Source: Amoebidium appalachense (lineage: Eukaryota; Ichthyosporea). Taken from it: a stretch of 64,000 nucleotides of DNA. This document shows, one piece after another, positions 26,860 through 44,980 of the stretch (positions are counted from its first letter, which is position 1; every line of letters begins with the position of its first letter). The notes beneath the pieces are model-generated. The model worked only from the letters and a program-made list of their open reading frames with translations, was not told the origin of the DNA and made no database searches. A program made the position numbers and the translations under genes. The stretch lies in the NCBI GenBank assembly GCA_963693365.1, contig CAVNZM010000013.1:2480001-2544000 (forward strand), in the 5' to 3' direction.

Positions 26860-29810
26860 TGAGAGTGAAGTGCAAACCGGTAGCAAAAACGGAATTCTCG
26901 GTTTCTATAGAGTTTCTTTCTAATGTTTTTACTTTTGTATATTACCCACCATCTATGTCGGTTGTCGAATTGACTCACGAGTTTTCACAGTTACCAATGT
27001 CCACTGTTATTTTAGGTGATTTTAACACGCGACTCCACCACACAGACACACTGCAAGTGAGTGTCGGGTACCCATCTAAGCCCCCGGAGCGTGCTATCCC
27101 TTTAGCAAGGTATGTCCAAAGTCACACTTTGCGGTTCCCTCAAATATCCCATGCCCACAACACCGACTGGGGAGTGGCCTTTTGGCCATCAACCATGTCA
27201 AAACTCTCTCTCCCTCCTAACCTCTCTAGGTCATCTGACCACTCTCCTATCCTTTTCCTACCTAAGATCTCCCTTGATCTGCTCCCCCCTCCCCCTCCCA
27301 CCTTTCGCCTCCGTCTATCCCAGCTTAAGTCACAGTGGGGTAGAGTTGATGTATGTGTATGCTATGCTACGAAACACCCTATATATATGCGCCTATTAGA
27401 ATCTGCACAAGCCAGGCCAGATTCACATCTCGTACTAGATACATGCACTAACTTTATTGTTGATGATTTGATAGATCTCGGTGATTATGCTGGCGGTGGT
27501 AGGAAGGAATATCCCGATGCTCTCTTGTTACCAAACACCACTCCCGCTAGACTAGGTGAACCCCTGTCTCAAAAGGAAAGCTTGCGCCGGCTTGCTAGTA
27601 TGAATCGATTTGGCCCCCCTGCTCGTATTATTGGTGATACCACTGGAGACCCCCTCATAGACTCTGATAAGTATTTCTCGGAACTGTTTAAAGATAGGAC
27701 CCCCGCTCAGAAACCTATTGTGTGGCCTGTAGACCCATCTATCCCCATAGAATCGATCCTCCCCTTTTTCAGTCCCGATGCCATATGGTCTGTGATATCT
27801 AGTTATAGCTCTAGTAAGTCTTGTGGACCTGATGGACTCCCTGCTGGGTTTCTTAAAATCCTTGTTCCCTCCTACCCACAAAAGGAAAGTGATCGTGCTA
27901 TTAAACCTGATCTTACTATCATGTTAAGCTCTCTCTTTTCTTGGTGTGTTAAATGTGGACATGTCCCGTCATCTTGGTTAGATACCTTAGTGATCCCCAT
28001 AGTTAAGAAGGACTCTGAGGGCCCCATATCATCCTTTCGCCCCATTACACTAACCCAGGTTGTTCGTAGATTCTTTGAAGCTTGCTTACTTAGGTTATTT
28101 GCACATCACCCTAGGTTTCAATCTATTCTTCACATACACCCATGCCAATCCGCTTTTCGTAAAAACAATTCATGTTATGTTCAAATAATGGCACTGCACG
28201 ATTCTATGCAAGTTGGTGCACAATATGTTGGCTTTATTGATTGGAAAACTGCTTACGATTCTGTCTCCCCTGGTCTCCTATGGGAAAAGCTTGCTGCACG
28301 GGGTGTACCACACTGCATTGGTGTTCTGTTAGAAGCACTCTTGTCTCAAACCTATGGTAGAGCTGTGGTTAATGGGCATCTTTCATATGGTTTTGCTCGT
28401 ACTAGAGGTCTCTTGCAGGGCTCATTGCTTAGCCCCTTTTTGTTTAACCTATTTATAGATGATTTGGCTGTCAAGATTTACGCCGAAAACGATGACCCTA
28501 TTAATAACTTTCCGCCTGCACTTCTCTATGCTGATGATCTGTCCCTCCTTGCCCGTACCCCTAGACGCCTGCAAAGATTGTTCGATGTAGTGTCAGAGTG
28601 GTGCAAGGCAAACCTTATGATCCTTAACATAGACAAATGTGGTGTTCTTGTACCTGATATAGCTAACAATTTACACACATTTACATTATCATCTAAACCT
28701 GTACCTATAGTTCCAGAATACAAATATCTTGGTGTTCCGGTTGATTCTGTTGGTGTTATGTTTCCCCATATGGTCGAAAAGAGGGTAGAGTTGGCTCGTA
28801 AGCGGTTAGCTTTCTTCTCGGCTAATATTTTTAAAGACACACCCCTCCATCCTTCTATTAGACTTACATTTATTCGCACTTTTGTCTTCCCGGCATGTGA
28901 ATATGGTTTACCCCTTCTCGCCGCTTGGATCAAGAAAGAGAGAACTAGAGCGCTTAAACCCTTGGCAAATTTCCTTGAAGCAGAAGTTGCCTCCTTTCTA
29001 TCTAACAACTGTTGTAAACCTGGGCCTGTAACGCTCTCGATATATGGTCTGGTCCCAATAGCTGCTAGAGTATCCTATCTCGCGCTGAAATTCAATAAGC
29101 ACATAAGCCGCTTAAAGAAGTATTTGCCCTCCCACCCTCTCTTCTCTATCCGACCTGTCCCCTCCTCACCTCTCCCCTCTTTCCTCCCCTCTCTCTCCCC
29201 TTCTCCCCTGGGCACAAATACAAATAAACCCTGCAATAGTGTGTGTGTGACTTTGGACTGCCACTTACTTATTAAACATGTACACAATCACAAGATAATC
29301 ACGCAATATAACAAATGGAAAAAGATACCAAACGACACTAGACCCGATGAAAGCATACACCTTGAAAAACTAAGCCTTATGTCTCGTTTTATATATACTG
29401 ACCGCCTCAACCATATTGCCAAATATGGCACTCGCAAGTGTATAACACCTAAATACATATTACCTTCCTGTAGAACTGGTCTTTCTCTAGCTGATGGTAT
29501 TATTGATCAATTACCACGCTTTTACTGTACACGTGCTATACAGTGGAGATCTAATAAGTATAAGGTGGCATCATTTGCATGCCCAAACAACACACACACA
29601 CACCAGTTTAACCGGTCATGTATCGCCAAATGTAGTTTGATAGACCACATAATACCGCAACACACACACGTCACATTCACAACAGACACCCAGAAAGATA
29701 GCCTACCTGTAAATTACAACATCCTTGATTTTATACTAAACACGCGTAACTACGACCTGTTTATTAGATGTATTGATTGGCTTGAGAAACACATCACTAC
29801 AAAATTATAG
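26860..29810 (+). CDS. LINE ORF: endonuclease (partial) - reverse transcriptase
   Basis: Open from just inside the insertion to the TAA at 29808-29810, roughly 980 codons with no internal stop. Counting from the first possible codon at 26838, the C-terminal half of an APE-like endonuclease is visible: LGDFNTR (Asp61, Asn63) and SSDHSPI (Asp134, His135). The N-terminal catalytic Asn and Glu motifs are missing. The reverse transcriptase carries FRPITLTQ, FIDWKTAYD (Asp468), RGLLQGSLLSPFLFNLFIDD, LLYADD (YADD 564-567) and YKYLGVPVD. A long C-terminal region of about 300 residues, with scattered Cys/His, follows; it matches no domain I can name. The frame is intact despite truncation, consistent with a young insertion. 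It has no natural start codon, so translation in place is unlikely. Confidence 0.92.
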
Positions 29811-29814
29811 CGCA

Positions 29815-29881
<67 letters not shown>

Positions 29882-29913
29882 CCAGCTGATACCGAGTGTC
29901 CCGAGGGGAGCCC

Positions 29914-29958
<45 letters not shown>

Positions 29959-30158
29959 GGGGAACCCCAACTAATTGATTTCTCCTTCAAGTTGTAGTCT
30001 TTATGGTGTCTCGTAGAGAAAGTAAACCCTGATATATAGTCACCACCCGACATCTATGTACGTGATCATGATATACCGCTGAGGGGATATTCCGAGCAAA
30101 ACCCCCCCCCCCATACCTGAGACTGGTTCTCTTTGCCTCGAGTAAACAGCGTAAACCC
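26860..30158 (+). mobile_element. 5'-truncated APE-type non-LTR retrotransposon (LINE) with 12-bp target duplication
   Basis: CCAACCGTATTT at 26848-26859 recurs at 30159-30170 and brackets the element, as expected of target-primed insertion. The element starts inside the endonuclease domain, so it is 5' truncated. It holds the coding region, a 3' UTR with (CA)n (29819-29880), an internal A tract (about 29918-29957) and about 200 nt of further unique sequence ending AGCGTAAACCCCC. The element therefore does not end in its A tract. A second, shorter copy lies at 12040-12604. Confidence 0.88.
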
Positions 30159-30271
30159 CCAACCGTATTTAGGCCCTAAATACGCATACCACGATAAATT
30201 TTGTAAATACGGTAGATCGTATTTAGGGCCTAAATACGAATACGATTATTGGGGTGCTGCCAAACAGGCCC

Positions 30272-31500
30272 TAATAAACGATAGACATGCCTTGAAAAAA
30301 TTGTGAGAGTTTCGGAGGTTTCCCACGTGCTGCTCAGGATCTGACTGATGCCGCTGCTTGGCGTATGCTCTCTATAGAATCTGTACTGATGTACTGATGT
30401 ATTGATATAGTCAGTGACTCAGCTGGTACAAGTTTTTAGGGAACAGCAAAAAAGTAGGAATGTTGGTGGATTTATCGAATGTATGTATGTAGTGAAGAGT
30501 TCTACATATATACTATGTGAGAATGGTGGGGACAGGCGAAGGGAAAGATACCAACTCAAAGCGGCCTGGGGAAGACCAGCCCTCAGAGTCTGACATCAGC
30601 TTGAACGCCTCGAGCTCACCTCACAACAAACGAACAAAAGCAGATGAAGCCACGATCGACGGCGTCCGCTGAGGTTGGGCCCCAGAACAGCCTTTCGAAC
30701 CTGGTGAGCCCGGATCGAAGAGAGCCAGGAGCAACCAGAACCCCTTACGTAGGGCCCCCTTTCGTAAAAACGGTTTTTTTTAATTTCCGTGGCAGCTGGC
30801 GGCGTTCTTTCTCCATGGGCAGCCTCTCCCTGAAAAGTACGACAAGCTTGAAATACCTGAAGCGGTTAAGTTGGCGTACAATGACGACAAAGATCTTTTC
30901 CTTGTACTGAACAACGTTCTTCCTGTGGCAAGCCGGGTCCCGCTCGACATCACGGTCTTCGAATCCCGCGGATTTTCCGTTGAACGTGCCAACTATGCCC
31001 GAGGTCACGGCTGCAATCCAAAGTGCCTTGGCTGGCAACATGTGTGTGCAACCCTCAGCTGGCCGCCCTGCCAAACCAAGTTCAGAGCATCCGAGCTCAA
31101 TTGCAGAACTTGCAGGACAGCCGGCCTCCAGTCGCTGCAAACTGACTTCGAGAATGATAGACGGCGCGCACATAATGCACGTGTTCTTAGCGGACTGGCA
31201 CCTGTGAGCACTTTGCAGCCCCTTTTGGTGACGGTCGGCCAACTAGGGCCACTCCTGCCTGGTCCAGCTCCTTACGTTTGCCAGCCCCTGTGGCGTCCGG
31301 AGTGGGCAACCCTGCTCCTACGCCGCCCTTTCCTCAAACCGGAGCAGAGCTTTCGTCGCTGACCATATCCGACATCTGTGAGCTGTCTATGATCTATGGG
31401 CATACCTTCGGCATAGTTCAAGGGGACTTGGTCGGTGTGCGGAAGGAGAAGTTTAGGTTTTGGATATCGTAGGAGTTTCGCGGTCACCTGTGTCGCCCAG
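30272..31500 (+). pseudogene. Decayed coding region with frame changes
   Basis: The composition is coding-like and free of simple repeats, but the apparent protein shifts frame. An ATG frame at 30523 gives about 45 residues rich in Ser/Lys (NSKRPGEDQPSESD, SSSPHNKRTKADEA). A second frame near 30796-30990 reads PLPEKYDKLEIPEAVKLAYN. Around 31000-31130 two frames in turn give TMPEVTAAIQSALAGN and QLAALPNQVQSIRAQLQNLQ, the latter coiled-coil-like. Another frame near 31153 reads RRRAHNARVLSGLAPV. Stops separate the pieces. This looks like an inactivated gene, perhaps an ORF1/gag-type protein of a retroelement; that identity is a guess. The alternative is a gene with several very short introns. 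Confidence 0.35.
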
Positions 31501-31761
31501 GAACCATCTCCTGGGTGAATCCGGAGCCTGCTGTCAACTTTTCAGGTGTTACTGTCGATAAGTTGGCGTCAAAGCCCGTTGCAATCTTTCATACGTAACT
31601 ATAGGAAAGAGCGAGGTAATCCGCACTTGTTACGCTCTCCAAGCCCGGAGGGTTTGAAGGTTGGGTATTCACTTTCGTGCTGACCATTCTGATGTTCAAG
31701 TGTGCTGGCAATATGTCAAAATAAATATTGTCGCCAAGATAGCCGTTTATCTGAACCCGTG

Positions 31762-31891
31762 GTGTGTATAAAAGTAATCTGGTGGTGCTCAGCGCTTATG
31801 CCCCCCCCCCCCCCCCCCCCCCCCTCGGTGTGTATAAAAGTAATCTGGTGGTGCTCAGCACTTATGCCCCCCCCCCCCCCCCCCCCCCCCC
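31762..31891 (+). repeat. 66-bp tandem duplication with C runs
   Basis: GTGTGTATAAAAGTAATCTG through GCTCAGC-CTTATG followed by a C run occurs twice in direct repeat (about 31762-31824 and 31829-31891). Apart from C-run length, the only difference is one base in GCGCTT versus GCACTT. Both copies contain a TATAAAA. Confidence 0.9.
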
Positions 31892-32272
31892 CTCCCCCGG
31901 CCCTCTCCCAGCCGAACTATCTGCCCGGGGACCTTCCCTTGGGGGTGGTTGAAGAGAGTATGCCTTTCCTTGCACAGTAAAATAGCAGAATGGGCTTCCC
32001 CTGTTTGTTCATAAAGAGTTGACACGGGCTTTCGTGTCGACGAGTTGCAAATGCTGTGCACGCTTCGTGCATCAAATATCGTCCATCATGATATGCATGG
32101 CATGATCAAACACAAAGCTTTGTCCAGGGGCCCGAGCAAAGTCTTGGATACGTTTTTGAGAGACCTCTTTATTTTACTACTCTTCTGACTGTTGGCGCTA
32201 AGGTCAACAAACTTTACAAGAGCGTGCATACAGATGTCCAATTGCATACGGTTTCCAAAACACATGCCCCCC

Positions 32273-32307
<35 letters not shown>

Positions 32308-32440
32308 TTCCCCCCCTCCACCCTCCCCACCTACCAGGGTAAAAAAAAAAAAAAAAAAAAAAAAGGAGGCAGAAAGAAAATAACTCTCCACTTCCCAAAG
32401 AAACCAGAGCCCCACAACAACAGCGACATGTATGTAGTTC

Positions 32441-32483
<43 letters not shown>

Positions 32484-32621
32484 GAAGAAGAAGAAGAAGA
32501 AGAAGAAGAAGAAGAAGAAGAAGAAGACTGCATCAGAGTCCGATTCCCCATCGCCACTAGAGCAACAATAAACCCAAACCTGAACACACAATTAATTCCG
32601 CGACATCAATACCAAGTCTTG
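31892..32621. other. Spacer / SAP18 3' flank
   Basis: The minus-strand AATAAA (plus TTTATT near 32168-32173) about 450 nt past the SAP18 stop is a plausible poly(A) signal. The remainder holds a C-rich tract followed by A (32262-32364), a long A tract (32443-32478) and (GAA)n at about 32482-32526. A short minus-strand frame (about 32086-32262) is not recognised. Confidence 0.45.
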
Positions 32622-39661
<7,040 letters not shown>

Positions 39662-40014
39662 GATAAATAACGTGAACAGAAAAACAAGGAAAACAAAAAA
39701 AAACTGAAGCAGGCAAAATCAAGCAAGCAGACGGTGTATATACGCCTGTAGCTGAGAACGCAAAAAGTTTCTCTTCGCGAATTTTACACATGCGATGTTT
39801 ATATTGAGTTGTTGTCATGATAAAATAGGCCAAGGCAAGTTCACTTCCAAATTGCAGCCACTTTAGGCCCCCCTTTTTGACCATCAAATCAACAATTGAA
39901 CCCTACTTACTTATTCATGCTTGGAATATCATCACTTTTGTGTTGGCGCGAAAAGTTCATGATATAAAGCGCGAGAAGGACTCAGTTTTCAAACGTTACT
40001 TATGATAGTCGAAG
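39662..40014. promoter_or_regulatory. Bidirectional promoter between SAP18 and LMW-PTP
   Basis: Only 353 bp separate the two start codons. For the plus-strand gene there is TATAAA at 39963-39968, 46 bp before the ATG, and an E2F-like TTGGCGCGAAAA at 39943-39954. For the minus-strand gene the reverse strand reads AATATAAACATCG with TATAAA at 39803-39798, about 135 bp before its ATG. Motif-based inference. Confidence 0.55.
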
Positions 40015-40402
40015 ATGAGCCAGCAACACAGCGTTCTCTTTGTGTGCCTAGGTATGTGAGTCTCGTCCCCTTTGCGTTCACCGCTTTCACCAGGCACAAT
40101 CGAAACCCCGTGTAGTGCTGTGATGGAGTGGTGAGCAAATGGGCATGGGGCGGGGGAGGTCATGGGGAAGATCTTGTGGACACACCAACATGTGCCTCTT
40201 ACCCTACAGTGGAGACGAACAAGGAGTATCTTTAGGATGGCGTTCTGAAGTGAAAAGAACGTAGAGGTCTGTGGGAGGGGGGGGGGGGGGGGGGGGGTAA
40301 GTGAGGTTTACGGTGTTTGTGCAGGCAACGGGGCGAGTGTGCTTGTGTGCTCCTGGGATTTGGGTGTGTTTGCGTGTTTGTGTGTGTGTGTGTGTGTTTG
40401 TG

Positions 40403-40479
<77 letters not shown>

Positions 40480-40480
40480 T

Positions 40481-40517
<37 letters not shown>

Positions 40518-40985
40518 TGTGTACATGTGCTTGTGTGTTTGTGAATATGCATGTGTGTGTGTCTCAAAAGCTTTATGTTATGGACATCGTGGCAGTAGTC
40601 GAAAGGTAAAAGAAGGGGGTTATAGGGACATCGAAGAGGGGAAAGGGGGGTTGGAGGGAGGGAGGGAAGGAGGGGGTGGGGGGAGGGGGGGGAAACTCGC
40701 AAAGACACGCAAGGTAGTCGTTTGATCCGTGGTGGTAGGGACTGTGGAGAAAAGGGGGGGGGGGGGGGGGGGGGGGAGAGGGGGGGGGGGAAGAAGGGGG
40801 GAATGGGGAAGGGGTATGGATAGAAAGGAGGAGGAGAGGTGGTGGGGGGGGGGGGGGGGGTTTGAGATGGTCGTGCCAGAGAATTTTTCTTAGAAACTAA
40901 TTAGGCATTTTTTCTTCTGGCCCCTCTTTAACGTGGTGTTATCCTCCGAGCCATCTCCCCCTCCCCCCCCCCTCCCCCCCTCCCC

Positions 40986-41016
<31 letters not shown>

Positions 41017-41915
41017 GTGCACGTTCCCCCCCTCCCCCCCCCCCTCCCCCCCCCCTCCCCCTTTCCGTCCCCCCGACAGGATCTGTGGTGCACGCACTCT
41101 TCAGTCGTGAAATTGTCTTTCAAATTCAGGACGAGCACTAAAACATTGTTTTTCTTTATTCCACAGGGAACATCTGCCGTTCTCCCATGGTGAGTTTCCA
41201 GGATTCCTGGACAGCCCCCCTCCTCCCCCCCCCCCCTCCTTCCCCCCCCCGCCCCGCCCGCCCACCACCGCCTCCCTATTCCTCTTGCTACACTCCTGAA
41301 TGCCGAACCGACGAAGTGCGAGAAGCCAGGAATGGAAAGAAGAAGGGGAGGTGGGGGTGGGGGTGAGGATGGGGAGGGGGGGGGGGGGGGTTGTTTATGT
41401 ACTGGGGGTTTGGGGGGCACTTGCGGGGGGGGGGGGGGGGGGGGGGGGAGAGAGAGGGAGGGAGGTTCGGAGTACAGTGGAGTGTGATAGCATGCTGCTT
41501 TTCACCGTTTGGCAAATGCAAATACAAAACACGTTTATAAATGCACATACCTGGTGCCTTGTCTTTCATTTTCGTTAATGCTCCTTTCCTTTTGTTTCTA
41601 CCATCACACACACACACTGCCTGGATATATGTAGATATTGGGGGATGGTAATATTGATAAGGATCACATTGATTTGTATGTGGATATAGATACTCGAGCC
41701 ATTTTGGTACCGGCCGGTGGAACACCCGGGTGTTTATAACATGCCGGAGACGAGCATGGACACATATCCCGATTCCCCACCTGGAAACAAGCATATATGC
41801 ACACACGAACACACACATGCACACGTGTGTACACACACATACTCACCGTCAGATGATGCACACAGACACATTCCAGCACATATCTCATGCACGCACTCAC
41901 TCACTCACACACATC

Positions 41916-42002
<87 letters not shown>

Positions 42003-42804
42003 TGCACAGGCAGAGGCTGTCTTCAACCATGTGGCCAAGCAGCGAGGGGTTGCCGACCAATGGTTGGTAGACTCGGCAGGCACAAGCGGTATCTCCCCCC
42101 CCCCCTCCCCCCCCCCCCACCCCCTCCCTCCAAACACACACACACACACAAAAAAAAAAATGAATGAATGAAAGAATGAATGAAAGAAAGAAAGGAAAAA
42201 AAGACCCCCCCCCCCCTCCCCCCCCCCCTTCCCCGCCCCTCCCCATCCTCAGGCAACCTACACCATTTATGGACAGGCCAAAGGAATGGAAGTGTAGGAC
42301 GTTTGATACGATTCAATGATCAATTTGCAACAGCTTCTATCAAATTGCCTGATATGTACCAGCTCTCGAAAAGTCATGTACGTGCAAAGGATTAAAAAAT
42401 ACTACGTAGCAAACGTCTGTGTGTGTATGTGTGTGCATGTGTGTGTGCAGTGGACGGGGGCTTTACTGCAGTGCCGGAGGGGAGGGGGAGGAGAGGGGGG
42501 GGAGGGGGGAGGGGAGGTGGAGGTGGGGGGGTGGGGGGATAAGATGGTCAGCATGCTAACAAGTTTTTTTTTAAGTTTTTATTATTATTATTTTATTATT
42601 ATTATTATTATTAAAAAAAATGTGGACTTAATTTTCTGACGGCGATGATCGAGTAGATAGCTGAGATATACTAATTATATCTACGTAATTTGGGTGCAGG
42701 ATGGCACATAGGCAGCCCACCAGACTCACGGTCTGCTGCAATCTGCAAAAAACACGGTGTGCCCGTCAACCACAGAGGAAGAGCGGTAAGCGGCTGAAGT
42801 CTTG

Positions 42805-42857
<53 letters not shown>

Positions 42858-42983
42858 TTTGTTGAATGGAGATTTTGGGGAGAGAGTTGGGGGGGGGGGG
42901 GGGGGGGGGGGATGTTGAGGTTGTTATGAAATAGTGAGCGTAGACAGAATAAGATAAAGTTTCTTTGCCCCCCCCCCCCCCCC

Positions 42984-43016
<33 letters not shown>

Positions 43017-44980
43017 CGTATAATGGTATTGCAGTGGAATGTCCTGGTAAGGGGGGGTGAGGGGGCAACTTATAGGGTTTGTGTGTGTGTGGGTGCACAC
43101 GCGCGACAGGCCAGGTTCGTTGGAGGGTGAGAGGTTTTTATGTGCATAGTGGGTGGTGGGTGGTGGAGGTTGGGTGTGTGCTTTCGTGTATGTGCTACTG
43201 TGTAGGTGGGCAGAAGATGGGCGTGTGAGTGGCTGGGTGTGTTTTTTTGAGGGGAATGATTTGAATGGAATTGTAGTGGATGTAGTGGAGACAAGGTGAG
43301 CGTTGTGAGCAATCAGGAACCAAGAAACATCGGGAGTACTCATGCAATACCCCCACTCCTCCCCCCCCCCCCCCCCCCCTCCCCCCCCCCCCCTCCCCCC
43401 CTCTCCCTCCCACCACCAGTTTTACGACAAAGGTGGTTCACATAGTTGCCCCCAAGTGCATGCATGTTCACTTCTGCGCTTGTATCGTCCTTGTTGCTTG
43501 CATTTTGCCGCTGTATGCATCCATCCATATAACCCCGCTTTCCCCCTCTAACCTCCCGAATCGACATACATCTTGGCTGCGTGCCCCCTCACCCCCTCAC
43601 CCCCCCCCCCCCCCCCCCCCCTCCCTCCCTTCCCACCGTCCGTGCTCTCCCTTTTCTTTTCTTGTGGTGGTGGGGGGGTTACGAGGGGGGGGGGGGGGGG
43701 GGGGGAGGGGGGGGGGGGGAAGGGAAAAGAGGGACGAAAGGCGGCGGGGGGAAGAAGAAGGAGAAGATCGAGAATGCAACGAATATACCATTTGAATATA
43801 TCATGTATGATACCTTTGCAGGCTTGACGTATTATCCACAAATCTTTTTTGAGGTAAGGGTCTGCTTCCTCTGACGCCCTTTGTCAAGATGTATAGGTGG
43901 TAGATGAGGACTTTACGCGGTTCCAGTATCTTCTGTGCATGGACAACTCCAATCTCTGGAACACAACTTGTTAAAATAGAAAGAGACAAATATATTTTCC
44001 ACAATAGTGTTTTATTCGAGGAAAGCCTCGGTGGACCACCACTTACGTGCATGGGTGATGTGCAGGTGGTAGATGAGGACTTCACACGGTTCCAGTATCT
44101 TCTGTGCATGGACAACTCCAACCTGCGGGACCTGAAGGACATGGCCCCTGCCAACAGCACAGCAATAATCAAGAAGCTAGGTGACTACGACCCACAGGGG
44201 CCCTCGATTATTGAAGATCCGTACTATGTAAATAGTCTCTCCCCCCCCCCCCCTCCTCCTCCCCGACACCTCCCCAACCCTCCCCAACCCTCCCCCTCCC
44301 CCCCCCCCCCCCCCCCCTTTCCTCCACCCCCCACATGTACACACCCAAAAATGTGTTCGTGTGTTCGTGTTTGTTTGTGCGTGCGCGCGCGCGCTCACAC
44401 ACAAGCTCGAGTGCGTGTGTTAATTTAGATGAACGACCTCCACGACATTCCCTCTTATCTCTGTGCCTAGGCTTGTTGTTCTGAGACTGGGCCATATCAG
44501 AACCTGGTTCTTTGTTTGTATTTATCTTTTCTGTGTTTATTATGCTGAAAGATGGGGAGGGGAGGGAGGGGGGATTTGGAAAAGCCACATTCAGGAGCCA
44601 GATGACAGTTGTGTGTTACGAGTGGGGTGGATGTTATAGAACGTTATAGAACAGCAACTCCAGAACAGAACGGACATGACCAAGGGGATTCTGCAAAGAA
44701 GAGCACACAAAAAGAGTATGCACGCCCGGGGGGAGAAGGGGGGGGGGGGGGGGGGGGGGGGGGACATTGCAGATAGGAGAGCCTGAGATCTTTCATTCTG
44801 CCTGAGATCTCTCTAGTTTTGTGTTTGATATTCACGATGGTGGTGTTTCTAGACCAAAAAAGGTTGGTCGTTGGTGTTATTCATATGCACTTGCAGGGGG
44901 GTCGAGAGGGGTTTGAAGTGAACTACCAACAGTGTGTGCGGTGCTGCAACGCCTTTCTGGATAGTGTCCACAAAAAATAG
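40015..44980 (+). CDS. ACP1: Low-molecular-weight protein tyrosine phosphatase
   Basis: Six exons: 40015-40051, 41167-41189, 42010-42088, 42700-42785, 44066-44227 and 44897-44980. They total 471 nt (156 codons plus stop; human ACP1 has 158) with phases consistent throughout. The P-loop reads VCLGNICRSP, with the nucleophile Cys11 and Arg17 of the CX5R motif. Later come [45 protein letters not shown] and IIEDPYY, with the general-acid Asp126 and the two regulatory-type tyrosines 128-129; the C-terminus reads [13 protein letters not shown]. It dephosphorylates phosphotyrosine in cytosolic signalling proteins. Exon 2 is a 23-nt microexon, so the catalytic loop is split by the first intron at Gly13. 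A partial second copy of exon 5 precedes the real one. Confidence 0.95.
40052..41166 (+). repeat. LMW-PTP intron 1: GT-rich 5' part, C/CA-rich 3' part
   Basis: A GT microsatellite occupies about 40378-40513 and G-rich tracts 40755-40860. Toward the acceptor there are C runs and (CA)n at about 40957-41075. Apart from the flanking exons no coding sequence is evident. Confidence 0.8.
41924..42009 (+). repeat. CA microsatellite at the exon 3 acceptor of LMW-PTP
   Basis: About 76 nt of pure CA repeat end in CACTTTGCACAG, immediately before exon 3 at 42010. It is one of many acceptors in this window preceded by CA repeats. Confidence 0.9.
43896..43972 (+). other. Duplicate (cryptic or alternative) exon 5 start in LMW-PTP intron 4
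   Basis: GTGGTAGATGAGGACTT and the following bases, about 60 nt in all, repeat the first 20 codons of exon 5 (44066-44125). They are preceded by an AG (GTATAG). The four differences within the shared codons (TTT/TTC, ACG/ACA, AAT/AAC, CTC/CTG) are all synonymous. After Ser-Asn-Leu the copy diverges and meets a TAA at about 43970. Use of this acceptor would give a phosphatase truncated before the DPYY loop. It could be a mis-duplicated remnant or an alternative exon. Confidence 0.75.

Larger units (their letters stand above)
26831..30271. mobile_element. Palindromic MITE-like element, interrupted by a LINE
   Basis: Left piece 26831-26859 and right piece about 30171-30271 flank the LINE. If the LINE is ignored, the left part reads GTTTGGAAGGCACC then CGTATTTAGGCCCTAAATACG. 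The right part has CGTATTTAGGGCCTAAATACG (30218-30238) and ends GGTGCTGCCAAAC, the approximate reverse complement of the left end. Perfect or near-perfect palindromes of 21 bp lie at 30164-30184 and 30218-30238. The reconstructed size is about 130 bp. Inverted ends of GTTTGG-AGCACC type and lack of coding capacity suggest a small non-autonomous DNA transposon; the superfamily is not identified. Confidence 0.6.

Noticed and set aside
30151-30160. Telomere-like terminus (GTAAACCCCC) at the LINE end
   Set aside because: There is a single occurrence per LINE copy, with no tandem TTAGGG-type array nearby.
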